Below are positions 36,941 through 44,698 of a stretch of 64,000 bases of DNA, in pieces (position 1 is the stretch's first letter; every line of letters starts with the position of its first letter). The DNA is taken from positions 1 through 64,000 of the forward strand of contig JAQUWU010000005.1 of assembly GCA_028692715.1 (NCBI GenBank), written 5' to 3'. Under the pieces are notes generated by a model. The model was given only the letters and a program-made list of their open reading frames with translations, did not search any database and was not told where the DNA came from. This DNA comes from Paludibacter sp. (GTDB lineage Bacteria > Bacteroidota > Bacteroidia > Bacteroidales > Paludibacteraceae). Position numbers and translations under genes: made by a program.

Positions 36941-37345
36941 TTATTTAATCGGAAAAGAAGTTCTCGAAATTTCAGTTCCATAAGGGTAAGAAATATCACC
37001 CTGTTCTTCGGCAGTTATAAATATCTCATTTACAATAAATGGAGTAATTGTTTTAAGATATAGTTTTTCTGCATTTTTATTATTAAGCTGACCAATATTC
37101 AGAATGCCATTGTTTTCAGATACAATCCAGGCAACATAACATTTTTTTGGGGGATTAAGTCTGTCTGCACTGGCCATATGGATAGCGGTTACTTCTATTA
37201 CATAGTTCTTGTTTTTGTCCTGTTTCATTTTTGCCATTATTTCTGCTGCCGGTGTTGCATCTGAAATAGGAAATTTTACAGTTGCTACACATGAAGTTAA
37301 GAATAATGCAATTGCGAAAAAAATCAAATTTCTTAGTGTATTCAT
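36941..37345 (-). CDS. Hypothetical lipoprotein
   Basis: A 134-residue protein with an N-terminal signal and lipobox LFLTSC (Cys19), so it is probably membrane-anchored outside the cytoplasm. The mature part (YVIEVTAIHMASADRLNPPK and AEKLYLKTITPFIVNEIFIT) looks like a small beta-sandwich. I do not recognise the family. It stands between the GH130 cassette and the AI-2E gene, with separate upstream AT-rich sequence. Confidence 0.65.
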   Translation of the reverse strand: MNTLRNLIFFAIALFLTSCVATVKFPISDATPAAEIMAKMKQDKNKNYVIEVTAIHMASADRLNPPKKCYVAWIVSENNGILNIGQLNNKNAEKLYLKTITPFIVNEIFITAEEQGDISYPYGTEISRTSFPIK

Positions 37346-37541
37346 TTTATTTATTTTTTATTTTATTCCTACTCTAAAGGTTTTTCGGAATTTACCCCTT
37401 TGAAATGGTTGGTCATTTTTTTATTTTAGAATGATTACAATTAATAATCCTCCTTTTTATAGTTTTTTGGAATCTATTGTTCCTAATTAATTATTCCAAT
37501 CGGTGATATCGTACTTGTTTCATATCATTGGCTACAAAAAG

Positions 37542-38675
37542 TCAACTATCATTTGTTGACTTCTTGTCTATTACTTCCTTCTCCTTACTTCTTTTAAAGA
37601 CGGCTTTAATCTTTAATGGAGGCAACGTATCTCCCAATAAAAATCCCCAGGGCTTCATTGAATCAATATGATCGAAAATTACTTTGACAATGGCCAACAG
37701 CGGAAGGGAAAGGAACATACCCGGAATTCCCCAGAGTATGTTTCCTATAAGTACAACAAGGATGGAGAACAGGGCGTTTATTTTTACTTTTGAGGCTACA
37801 ATTATGGGTACAATATAATTATTATCAATAATCTGAACAAAAGTATGAACCCCAAGTACATACAAGGAAAACCATGGAGAATCTTTAGTAACTAATGCTA
37901 CAATCATAAATAATCCTACTGAAATGATTCCGCCGATGTAAGGTATTACATTCAGCAAAGCTCCAATTACGCCCAGCAAGATGGCGTATTGAATTCCCAG
38001 CAACATAAGTCCTGCTGTATTGAGTACTGCTACTATAACTGCTTCTATTAATAAGCCAACCAGATAATGCTGAACAACCGATTTGGTTTGAGAAACAATT
38101 TCCGTTACCTGTGTTTGATGAGTTTTATTAAAAAGTTGGTGTATAAATTCAATTAACAGCGGTTGATAATAAAGTATCACAAAGACATAAACTGGTATTA
38201 AAAAGAGTGCTGCAAGACCACTTCCAACCGAAATTAGGGTTTCCCCTATTAAAGTCCCATCGATTGTCAGCATTTCATGTTGAGTTTTAGTCATCCAGGC
38301 CTGAACAATCCAGGGTCTGATATGTAAAACATCTGCCACAGAATGAATGGATTGATTTAAAATATCCGTAAACTTCTTTACAAAGATGGGCCAGGATTCG
38401 CTGAAGTTAACGGCCTGCGTATAAATTAGTGCAATGAAAGCTCCAATCACAATAACCGTAAGAAGCATTGTTATACAAATGGCAATTATCCGGTTTATTT
38501 TGAACCGTATAAATAGGCGAACCAAGGGATTTAGAAGAATGGCGATAATAAAACCGAAAACTAATGGGACAAGTATTCCCTGAGCGACAGACAGTATTGC
38601 TAAAAGGGCAGACAGACCTACAAAGAAAATGCCGGTCTGGGTGAAAAAGGGGAATATCGATTTTTGTTCAATCAT
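37542..38675 (-). CDS. AI-2E family transporter (PerM-like permease)
   Basis: A 377-residue protein with about eight transmembrane helices: an N-terminal pair (GIFFVGLSALLAILSVAQGI, LVPLVFGFIIAILLNPLVRL), a soluble middle, and the family signature GVIGALLNVIPYIGGIIS with DNNYIVPIIVASKV near the C-terminus. Members export autoinducer-2 or other small molecules or act as sodium/proton antiporters. The charged tail is cytoplasmic. It lies 11 nt downstream of the DUF gene at 38687, so the two form an operon with the holin-like and cupin genes. Confidence 0.9.
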   Translation of the reverse strand: MIEQKSIFPFFTQTGIFFVGLSALLAILSVAQGILVPLVFGFIIAILLNPLVRLFIRFKINRIIAICITMLLTVIVIGAFIALIYTQAVNFSESWPIFVKKFTDILNQSIHSVADVLHIRPWIVQAWMTKTQHEMLTIDGTLIGETLISVGSGLAALFLIPVYVFVILYYQPLLIEFIHQLFNKTHQTQVTEIVSQTKSVVQHYLVGLLIEAVIVAVLNTAGLMLLGIQYAILLGVIGALLNVIPYIGGIISVGLFMIVALVTKDSPWFSLYVLGVHTFVQIIDNNYIVPIIVASKVKINALFSILVVLIGNILWGIPGMFLSLPLLAIVKVIFDHIDSMKPWGFLLGDTLPPLKIKAVFKRSKEKEVIDKKSTNDS

Positions 38676-38686
38676 TACATTCGGTA

Positions 38687-39070
38687 TTATTTCTCTTTTC
38701 TGTGAAATACTTGTTCCATAATGAAATTTCCGGCCGCTTTAAAAACATCGGGATGTTGAGCTACTATGTTAGTAACACTAAATTGAAAAATAGATCCCAT
38801 AAACTTTTTTATCAGACTATTCGATGACCCGACAGCTAACATTTTTGAGAAATAACCGGTAATCAAACCCATGGCTGATCCAATCATATTATCCACCAGA
38901 TAAGGAGAGTTAGAAATGTCATCTAATGCCCCATTGATAAGATTAATGGGTGTAAAATTTTCAACTGTGATTATGAATTGTTCCTTTAATAATTGTCCTT
39001 GTATGCTTTGTTCAAGTTCCATTTGCCTGATAGCAACTTTAAGATTTGCTGCGGAGTTAATTGTTTCCAT
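38687..39070 (-). CDS. Conserved hypothetical protein, probable membrane-associated
   Basis: A 127-residue protein with amphipathic helices and a middle region of small residues (NMIGSAMGLITGYFSKMLAV). It lacks a signal peptide. I recognise this type only as a Bacteroidota protein found next to holin-like and AI-2E genes. The genes at 39472, 39070 and 38675 are separated by 45 and 11 nt, which supports co-transcription and a joint envelope role. Function is unknown. Confidence 0.65.
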   Translation of the reverse strand: METINSAANLKVAIRQMELEQSIQGQLLKEQFIITVENFTPINLINGALDDISNSPYLVDNMIGSAMGLITGYFSKMLAVGSSNSLIKKFMGSIFQFSVTNIVAQHPDVFKAAGNFIMEQVFHRKEK

Positions 39071-39115
39071 GTTTTTATATCTAAAATTAAAAATTCTGTT
39101 TTTGTTTCCCTGTAC

Positions 39116-39472
39116 TTATAAAGTGTCTGCTTCTTTACTAAACAATCGAATGAGATAATCATTTAATTTCCGCTTAAGCAATTTATGCATAAAGAAATGC
39201 ATTATAAAAGCGATAACTGCGTAGAAAGCAGCTACTATAAAAAAACCATAAAACATTTCTCCCATGGTTTTCCCTATCCACAGAGCTGCTCCCAGATTTA
39301 AGAATAGTATAAAAGTACTAAGTATGGCTATGACAAATGAATGAGATAAAAAAGAGGAAACTTCGCCTGATGTTTTATCCAGTACTTTGAGTTTTAGCAC
39401 TTCTAAACTTACTTTTCCATAGTCGGATGTTCTTTCGAGGAGTGTTTCAATTGATTTAATATTATCTTCCAT
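39116..39472 (-). CDS. Holin-X/phage-holin-like small membrane protein
   Basis: 118 residues. An N-terminal helix (IKSIETLLERTSDYGKVSLE) leads into two membrane helices (SFVIAILSTFILFLNLGAAL and YGFFIVAAFYAVIAFIMHFF) and a basic C-terminus. This resembles the chromosomal 'holin superfamily III' proteins of Bacteroidota, which are not phage genes and often accompany YtxH proteins in envelope stress clusters. No phage genes are nearby. Confidence 0.7.
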   Translation of the reverse strand: MEDNIKSIETLLERTSDYGKVSLEVLKLKVLDKTSGEVSSFLSHSFVIAILSTFILFLNLGAALWIGKTMGEMFYGFFIVAAFYAVIAFIMHFFMHKLLKRKLNDYLIRLFSKEADTL

Positions 39473-39518
39473 GATGTAGAGCTATATAAAATTAGTAATA
39501 GACTTGTAATGTGGGTTT

Positions 39519-39923
39519 TTACGATTGTGGTGTTAGATTTGCAATTGTCATCAAAAAGACTGAATCTTCAGTAGTTGTCAGTCTGTACTTTGTTTTTTCA
39601 TTCAGTGTCAGGTGTTGACCTTTGTTCAACATCATCGATTTTTTCCAGGTATGTAACCTGAGTTTTCCTTCCAGTATCTGAAACGTTACCGAATCAGCCG
39701 ACTGAAATGAATCTATCTCGGTTCCCTGATGTATGACAGTAAGAATAATATTTTTATGAGGCGATCTCAATAAAACCTTCGAATTAAGATCTTGGTCAGA
39801 ACCTAAATAATAATGCTTCATGTTATCGATGATTAAAGGGATATTTACATTTAGCAAAGAATCAACAAAAAAAGGTTTTCCTTCACAAAATGCGGATGTA
39901 GAATTTAGTGTTTGGGTTTTCAT
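39519..39923 (-). CDS. Cupin-domain protein
   Basis: About 134 residues from the ATG at 39923. A central small beta-barrel with VTFQILEGKLRLHTWKKSMM and LNKGQHLTLNEKTKYRLTTT fits the cupin fold, with few metal-binding histidines, so it may bind a small molecule rather than a metal. It lacks a signal peptide. It is 46 nt upstream of the holin-like gene on the same strand and probably starts that operon. Confidence 0.7.
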   Translation of the reverse strand: MKTQTLNSTSAFCEGKPFFVDSLLNVNIPLIIDNMKHYYLGSDQDLNSKVLLRSPHKNIILTVIHQGTEIDSFQSADSVTFQILEGKLRLHTWKKSMMLNKGQHLTLNEKTKYRLTTTEDSVFLMTIANLTPQS

Positions 39924-39989
39924 GATGTGATTGTTTGGCAATGTGAATATGCTGTATGAACTATTGTTTTATTATTTGTGGTCGTATTC

Positions 39990-40274
39990 TAATTGCAAAT
40001 AGATCGTTATAAAATTTTATTTTTCAACCTACCTGCAGCAGGCAGGCGCAAAGGCGCTAAGATGCTAAGCCGCCAAGAAAAACTTCAAGTTTTTCTCTTT
40101 GCGTTCTTTGCTTATATATTTGAAGTACTGTGTATTACAAAATTATTATGCTTAGCGTTCTTTGCGTTTAATTAAAAAAAATATATTTGATATTTTCAAA
40201 GGGTTAATCGTTTTAATTACATGAATACTAAACTAATAAATTGTTTTATAACGAACCATTGTAATTGCAAATAG
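39990..40274. repeat. Dispersed repeat R2 copy 2, bounded by 13-bp direct repeats
   Basis: The 13-mer TAATTGCAAATAG occurs at 39990-40002 and 40262-40274. Between them are inverted ends TCGTTATAAAA / TTTTATAACGA and the palindrome CCTACCTGCAGCAGGCAGG (40028-40046). Positions 40080-40259 match the copy at 24985-25165 in reverse. Confidence 0.75.
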
Positions 40275-40287
40275 CCTCAAAATAGAA

Positions 40288-40353
40288 TTGAGCCCATTCC
40301 GAAAATCCCTGACAGGATGAATCATCAAAAATTCGTTGTCGGTATGGACTCAA
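40288..40353 (-). terminator. Long hairpin downstream of the YtxH gene
   Basis: TTGAGCCCATTCCGA (40288-40302) and TCGGTATGGACTCAA (40339-40353) pair at 13 of 15 positions, 20 nt past the YtxH stop codon. The T-run after it is weak, so termination is likely but not certain. Confidence 0.5.
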
Positions 40354-40373
40354 TATCTAAACTCCCGTTTCAA

Positions 40374-40643
40374 TTACCTTTTGGCAGTCTTCATTTCTTT
40401 TTCAACTTTTACTTCGGCATCTTCAATCAGGTCGTTGACATCTTCCTGAACTTTTTCGAATTTTTCGGTTAGGGTATCAATAAAGTCATTAAACTTATCT
40501 TTCAATGTATCTACTTCACGTTCTCCTTTGCGGTAAATTTTTCTGCGAAGAACGGTTCCTTTTGCAGGTGCAAATAAAACTCCTAATAATGCTCCGGCGG
40601 CAGCTCCTGCCACAACTCCTAATACTACTTTTGCTGTACTCAT
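40374..40643 (-). CDS. YtxH-domain protein
   Basis: An 89-residue protein: an N-terminal glycine/alanine-rich hydrophobic segment (VVLGVVAGAAAGALLGVLFA) then a basic stretch and an amphipathic helical, strongly charged tail (DFIDTLTEKFEKVQEDVNDL), the YtxH/gas-vesicle-like pattern. Such proteins are induced by envelope or osmotic stress. It is preceded by copy D of the TGTAAC direct-repeat promoter at 40689-40753, with a leader of about 40 nt, and followed by a long hairpin. Confidence 0.88.
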   Translation of the reverse strand: MSTAKVVLGVVAGAAAGALLGVLFAPAKGTVLRRKIYRKGEREVDTLKDKFNDFIDTLTEKFEKVQEDVNDLIEDAEVKVEKEMKTAKR

Positions 40644-40688
40644 AATGTTGTTGTTTTTAAATCTGATTTATACTAATTTTTTATATTA

Positions 40689-40753
40689 CAAATGTAGGAC
40701 TTACCGGAAGGCATCGTGTTACAATATTCTGAGTATAAGTTGCAAAATTCACA
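40689..40753 (-). promoter_or_regulatory. TGTAAC direct-repeat activator site and -7 box, copy D
   Basis: Minus-strand element 40717-40753: TGTGAATTTTGCAACT, 7 nt, AGAATATTGTAACA. Then 20 nt and TACATTTG (40689-40696), the only copy with a full TAnnTTTG. It is directly upstream of the YtxH gene. Confidence 0.8.
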
Positions 40754-40820
40754 CCTTAGATAATTGATAGTTGATAGTTGACAATTTCAATACAAACACT
40801 AAACTTTCAACTCATTTTAC

Positions 40821-40861
40821 AAAAGCACCCTTCTTCAATGTCTGTCGACATGAAAGAAGGG
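40821..40861 (-). terminator. Possible terminator hairpin
   Basis: CCCTTCTTCAATGTC and GACATGAAAGAAGGG pair at 13 of 15 positions; on the minus strand the stem is followed by TTTT. It is about 330 nt past the barrel-protein stop. Confidence 0.4.
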
Positions 40862-41193
40862 CACTCAATTTCCGGAACAATTTACACGTCCCGGGAATAA
40901 AAATCTATTTTAGTTTAAGTAAATGGAACAAATTAATGTAGCATTTAGAAACATTAATAGAACGCTGATTTTCGCTGATTTATCGGAAAATGAAGGATAA
41001 AACAAAACGGATTTTTCTTGCCTTCGGCAAGATGATTAAGACGCAACTAACTGTAAATCATTCCGATTTATCGGAATTCAAATCCGTTTTTTCAATCCAC
41101 TCTATCAGTGAAAATTGCGCCTGCCTGTCGCAGGCAGGTTCTATTCTTAAATATTTTCATGCAAAATACGACATTATTTGTTTTCAATTACTT

Positions 41194-41838
41194 CTATAAC
41201 CTGAATCCAACAGAAACCTGACCCCATACGTTTTTGTAACGTGGAGTTGTGGAAGTACCATCTCCATTGTTATTAAACAGATCACAGCCTATTCTTGCTC
41301 CAAGAACTATATTCGACAAGTTTACATCAGCACCACCTACCAGACACAAAGTGTTTCTACGGATATTGTCAGTGTCAAAATCTTCCTGTACAACGATATC
41401 TTGTATCGGATTGGCGAATACATCTTTCTGACTCATCAAAAAAGAATATTGCGGTCCAACAAGCAAAGTCAACATTTCATTTGGTTTAATGGCCAAGAAT
41501 ATTGGCAGATCTAAAAAGGCTGAAGTACGTGTGAAACTTATATCATTTCCAAGTACTGTACCTGTTGCCTGAAATCCTTTTTGAGAAAATAGCAGTTCCG
41601 GTTGAATTCCTAAAAGTGGAGTAACGGGAATGCTTACAAATGCACCTCCGGCGAAACCAAATTTGCCATCGGCTGTATATTCCTCTCCCTCCGAATCATA
41701 TACGTTTGAATAATTTACACCGGCTTTTACACCTACGTGAATCTGATCATTCTGTGCGTAAGTCTTATTATTACTTGCCAGCATTAAAATAGCAGTAAGC
41801 ATAATAACATTTGTTTTCATAAAAATTTTTGTTTTCAT
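41194..41838 (-). CDS. PorT-family outer-membrane beta-barrel protein
   Basis: A 214-residue protein with a signal peptide (start at 41838, or Met7) ending near NNKTYAQ, then the 'beta-barrel' opening QIHVGVKAGVNYSNVYDSEG, alternating strands and a C-terminal VWGQVSVGFRL with the aromatic terminal residue pattern. This is the PorT/outer-membrane-protein family common in Bacteroidota, likely an eight-stranded barrel. Its ligand is unknown. The next barrel-type gene is 30 nt upstream on the same strand, so the pair is probably co-transcribed. Confidence 0.85.
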   Translation of the reverse strand: MKTKIFMKTNVIMLTAILMLASNNKTYAQNDQIHVGVKAGVNYSNVYDSEGEEYTADGKFGFAGGAFVSIPVTPLLGIQPELLFSQKGFQATGTVLGNDISFTRTSAFLDLPIFLAIKPNEMLTLLVGPQYSFLMSQKDVFANPIQDIVVQEDFDTDNIRRNTLCLVGGADVNLSNIVLGARIGCDLFNNNGDGTSTTPRYKNVWGQVSVGFRL

Positions 41839-41868
41839 TTTCGTTTTTTTTTATTTGTGAATGTATAA

Positions 41869-42396
41869 TTAATGAATTGCAATTCCAACAGTCGAAACTC
41901 CGGTTGACAAATCGAGGAAAGCACCAATGTGGTTATTAAAATGATATTCAGTCCCTAAATGCAAATCAAGATATAAAGGATTCACTGTACTGTAATAATC
42001 TCTACTTCCGTTATAATTTGCATCCCATGTTGTACTTACAAGCGCAAATCCCAACGAGCCGGCAGTATAAAAATCCCAATGCGAACCCGCATGCAATATC
42101 CTGTCTAAATAAAGAGTACCTTTTACTCCTATCGGTGTTACTATTTCTCTATAATTTTCATCGGTGTATGAATAAAACGTCAAGAAAGGAGCTAATGTAA
42201 AATTTCTCGCTACATCAAATTCGTAATTAGCACTCAAAACCGGTAAGTTGTGTCCAATATACCCGTAATATCCTGAATATCCACCAATTCCGACACCCAA
42301 ATTTAATGTTCCACCAAATTTTTCTCCACTTTGAGCCGATAAACCTGAACTTAATGTTAGCAGGAATAATGCAATAATAAAAGCTATTTTTTTCAT
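41869..42396 (-). CDS. Outer-membrane beta-barrel-like protein
   Basis: A 175-residue protein with a clear signal peptide (KKIAFIIALFLLTLSSGLSA, ending AQS) and alternating strands with tyrosine and glycine (LNLGVGIGGYSGYYGYIG, FTLAPFLTFYSYTDE), a barrel signature. The last strand YHFNNHIGAFLDLSTGVST is followed by a short end. I cannot name the family. It is upstream of the PorT-type gene and shares its direction. Confidence 0.65.
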   Translation of the reverse strand: MKKIAFIIALFLLTLSSGLSAQSGEKFGGTLNLGVGIGGYSGYYGYIGHNLPVLSANYEFDVARNFTLAPFLTFYSYTDENYREIVTPIGVKGTLYLDRILHAGSHWDFYTAGSLGFALVSTTWDANYNGSRDYYSTVNPLYLDLHLGTEYHFNNHIGAFLDLSTGVSTVGIAIH

Positions 42397-42500
42397 ACTG
42401 TTTTTTTTTAATTATTTATATTGATTGATTATTTTACAATTTTATTTTTTATGATTATCCGCAATTTATACAGTTGTATTGAATTTTCAGTTGATGGGAT

Positions 42501-42704
42501 TGACCTCGTTCGGTGAGCCAAAAAACAAGTGAGAAAGGCGCAAAAATACTCCTGTTTGACGACCAAAGGGAGGAGTTTGGAGGATTTTAGCCTTTCGAGC
42601 GATAGTTTTTTGAGCGAAGCGGACGCAGTCTTGATTTTTTTTGCTTACTTTTTTGCATCAAGGCAAAAAAGTAAGTAGGGTTATAGGGGCAAAGCCCCTG
42701 TTAA
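42501..42704 (+). repeat. Structured hairpin repeat, copy a
   Basis: About 204 bp, colinear with 45895-46110. Stems: CAAAAAAC/GTTTTTTG (42519-26, 42605-12), GAAAGGC/GCCTTTC (42533-39, 42590-96), AAAATACTCC/GGAGGATTTT (42543-52, 42579-88). A second hairpin CTTACTTTTTTGC/GCAAAAAAGTAAG and GGGGC-AAA-GCCCC follow. Confidence 0.85.
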
Positions 42705-42735
42705 AGATCTTCTGTACATTATGCGGATAATCATA

Positions 42736-43260
42736 TTATTTTTTATTCTTTCCATGACCTTTGTCATTGTTTCCTGAATGTTTTTGTTTTTTTTGGTTAG
42801 CCTGACTATTTTCATGATGAGTTTCAATTTTTTTGTTAGAATGAACGACAACCGGCCGTCTTTGATGATAAACCTGTTTTCTGTCACCCATATTTGATTG
42901 TTTTTCGCCCCGATATCCTTTCGCATACTTTATTTTATGTTCTTTAAATTGTTTGTATGGTGAGTTTCCGTGATAATCTTTCATTACAACTTTATATCCG
43001 TGATACAAATCATAATTTCTATAACGGCTGGGCAAATGCCTACTACGAACCCAATAATTCCCTGAGATGTAAATAAACATGGATGTATGTACATCATAAT
43101 AAGCCTGTACATCGGGGAGATAATAATACTGTACATTATCAGAACCTGCTGGACCCCATGCCGGTGCTGTGCCAAGGTGTACATTGATGGATAACTGACT
43201 TTGTGCAGAACCTGCAAACAGTAACATCAATCCAATGGCGAGTAATTTAAAAGCTTTCAT
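42736..43260 (-). CDS. Secreted basic protein of unknown function
   Basis: A 174-residue protein with a signal peptide (KLLAIGLMLLFAGSAQS), a tyrosine-rich middle (YYYLPDVQAYYDVHTSMFIY, RNYDLYHGYKVVMKDYHGN), and a very basic, His/Lys/Asn-rich tail (KKQKHSGNNDKGHGKNKK). No named domain is recognised. It is immediately downstream of copy E of the TGTAAC direct-repeat promoter (43294-43358), with a leader of only about 30 nt, so it belongs to the same putative regulon. Confidence 0.75.
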   Translation of the reverse strand: MKAFKLLAIGLMLLFAGSAQSQLSINVHLGTAPAWGPAGSDNVQYYYLPDVQAYYDVHTSMFIYISGNYWVRSRHLPSRYRNYDLYHGYKVVMKDYHGNSPYKQFKEHKIKYAKGYRGEKQSNMGDRKQVYHQRRPVVVHSNKKIETHHENSQANQKKQKHSGNNDKGHGKNKK

Positions 43261-43293
43261 CTTTATTTCTTTTTGAGTGTAAATTAATTTTTA

Positions 43294-43358
43294 CAAAGGT
43301 GCGAGCTTTTGGACACGAATATGTTACACAATTTTCAGTAAGAGTTATATTATTCACA
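43294..43358 (-). promoter_or_regulatory. TGTAAC direct-repeat activator site and -7 box, copy E
   Basis: Minus-strand element 43322-43358: TGTGAATAATATAACT, 7 nt, AAAATTGTGTAACA. Then 20 nt and CACCTTTG (43294-43301). It lies just before the secreted basic-protein gene. Confidence 0.8.
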
Positions 43359-43396
43359 CATATTTTAATAACTCTTGTAGTATTCTGGTATATATC

Positions 43397-43430
43397 AAAA
43401 AGAAAAACTCCCTGACAGATAACAGGAAGT
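43397..43430 (-). terminator. Rho-independent terminator
   Basis: Minus strand: ACTTCCTG, an 8-nt loop, CAGGGAGT, then TTTTTCTTTTT. It would end transcripts from the response-regulator and kinase-remnant genes upstream, about 415 nt after the stop codon. Confidence 0.6.
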
Positions 43431-43488
43431 CCTTAATAAATTCATAAAAAAACAGTATTTTAACTGAATCGGAAATAATATGAGTTTT

Positions 43489-43599
43489 AAGTATTTACCA
43501 ATAAACAATGTACCATTTACCATTTAATAAAAAGAAGATAAACAGCGTATTACGAGTTTATTAATGAGACATTATATTATTTTCATTACTTAATTGTGG
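43489..43599 (+). repeat. Dispersed repeat, copy 2
   Basis: Same order of AAGTATTTACCA, ACAATGTACCATTTAC, AATAAAAAGAAGATAA and ACATTATATTATT as 17179-17290, in the same orientation. The rest of the region 43431-43846 shows no supported gene. Confidence 0.65.
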
Positions 43600-43846
43600 A
43601 AGTCTCTATTGATATGAATAAAAATAGCGGTCTTTATTCACTGCTAAACAATGTAAAAGTGTGGAAAGTGCATATATCAATAATTCAATACCAACCGATT
43701 GAAGGGCGTAGAAAAGCATCAGGTGACCCTTATTCAAGTCACCCAATGTTTAATCGTAGAAAGTTTGTTCGAACTTTATTTAAAATAAATTAGCAGATAG
43801 CGGTTATTTATTTTAAAAATTTTCAGACTAAAAAACCGTATATAAA

Positions 43847-44239
43847 CTATCTCTTAAAGAAAGTCTCAATTACAGAATAAAATTTTTCTTCATCAAAAGG
43901 TTTCGTAAAGAATTCATCGCATCCGGCATCATAACAATTCAATTTTACTTCTTCGAGTATATGTGCTGTTTGCATAATGATAGGCAGGTTTGATCTAAAT
44001 GATTTTATGGTTCTGGTGGCTTCAATTCCATCCATTATTGGCATTTTTACATCCATTAAAACAAGATCAATTTGTTGGTTTGATCTACAAAGAGTAACTG
44101 CATCGACACCGTTCTCTGCACGAAGTATATTGACTTTCGTAGCTAAAAACATGAACTTCAACAATACAAAATTACACTCATCATCTTCAGCGATTAGAAT
44201 AGTATATTTACTCCAATCAAAGGCACTTTCGTCAATCAT
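43847..44239 (-). CDS. Single-domain response regulator (CheY-like)
   Basis: A 130-residue receiver domain. The phosphoacceptor Asp63 is in DLVLMDVKMPIMDG, acidic pocket residues are in ILIAEDDECN, and the conserved Lys is in EFFTKPFDEEKF. There is no output domain. It begins 3 nt after the stop of the kinase remnant, so it was the partner of that broken histidine kinase and may now be fed by another kinase in the region. The N-terminal ESAFDWSKYT extension is unusual for a bare receiver. Confidence 0.85.
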   Translation of the reverse strand: MIDESAFDWSKYTILIAEDDECNFVLLKFMFLATKVNILRAENGVDAVTLCRSNQQIDLVLMDVKMPIMDGIEATRTIKSFRSNLPIIMQTAHILEEVKLNCYDAGCDEFFTKPFDEEKFYSVIETFFKR

Positions 44240-44242
44240 AAT

Positions 44243-44698
44243 TTAATTTTCTATATTTTTTTGCATTGGTATTTTAAAAAAGAAAGTACTTCCGACTCCT
44301 ATTTCAGATTCGACCCAAATTTCGCCGTTTAAGCAGTCTGCTATTAATTTACAAATAGATAATCCTAACCCAACTCCCTTAATTCCGCCGATATTAGGGG
44401 CATAATTTAACTGAGAAAATCGTTCAAAAATAATTTCAAATTTATTTTGGGGTATTCCCTGACCGTCATCCTTAACATAAAATTGAATTTGTTGCTTGTC
44501 ATTTACAGTATAACCAATCTCAACTTTAGCATTTCCATATTTTACAGCATTGTCCATCAGGTCGTTTAACACTTGTCGAAGTCGGACACTATCTGTCTCA
44601 ATCCTTAAGTTATCAGTATTCTCAGGGATATTGGATACAAATTTACACTTTTTATTGTTAATAATTTGATTCCTGTAATTTATAACTATTTCGTTCGT
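44243..44698 (-). pseudogene. 3' fragment of a histidine kinase gene (ATPase domain)
   Basis: The open frame from 44572 down holds a kinase C-terminus: LNDLMDNAVKYGNA (N-box), VKDDGQGIPQNKFEIIFERF (G1) and GVGLGLSICKLIADCLNGEI (G2). Reading upstream in frame adds VSNIPENTDNLRIETDSVRL and NEIVINYRNQIINNKKCK before the sequence merges with the IS1595-type remnant. The dimerisation/His domain and sensor are absent. It lies 3 nt upstream of the CheY-like gene. It could be a translated fragment but not a functional kinase. Confidence 0.75.

Larger units (their letters stand above)
40644..41193. other. Non-coding region between YtxH and the barrel gene
   Basis: Apart from copy D and a hairpin at 40828-40861, it has GCTGATTTTCGCTGATTTATC phrases near 40970-41000 and a CCTGCCTGTCGCAGGCAGG palindrome (41120-41138). 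No gene is supported. Confidence 0.55.

Noticed and set aside
39116..39472. Prophage, from the holin-like gene
   Set aside because: No other phage gene is present, and this holin-like family is a normal chromosomal envelope gene in Bacteroidota.
40990..41199. 69-codon plus-strand ORF
   Set aside because: It covers repeat phrases (GCTGATTTATCGG, the CCTGCC palindrome), has no start signal and overlaps the barrel gene's 3' end.
43596..43793. 65-codon plus-strand ORF starting MEVSIDMNKN
   Set aside because: It begins in the end of the dispersed repeat, has no recognisable domain and no neighbour on its strand; cannot be supported.
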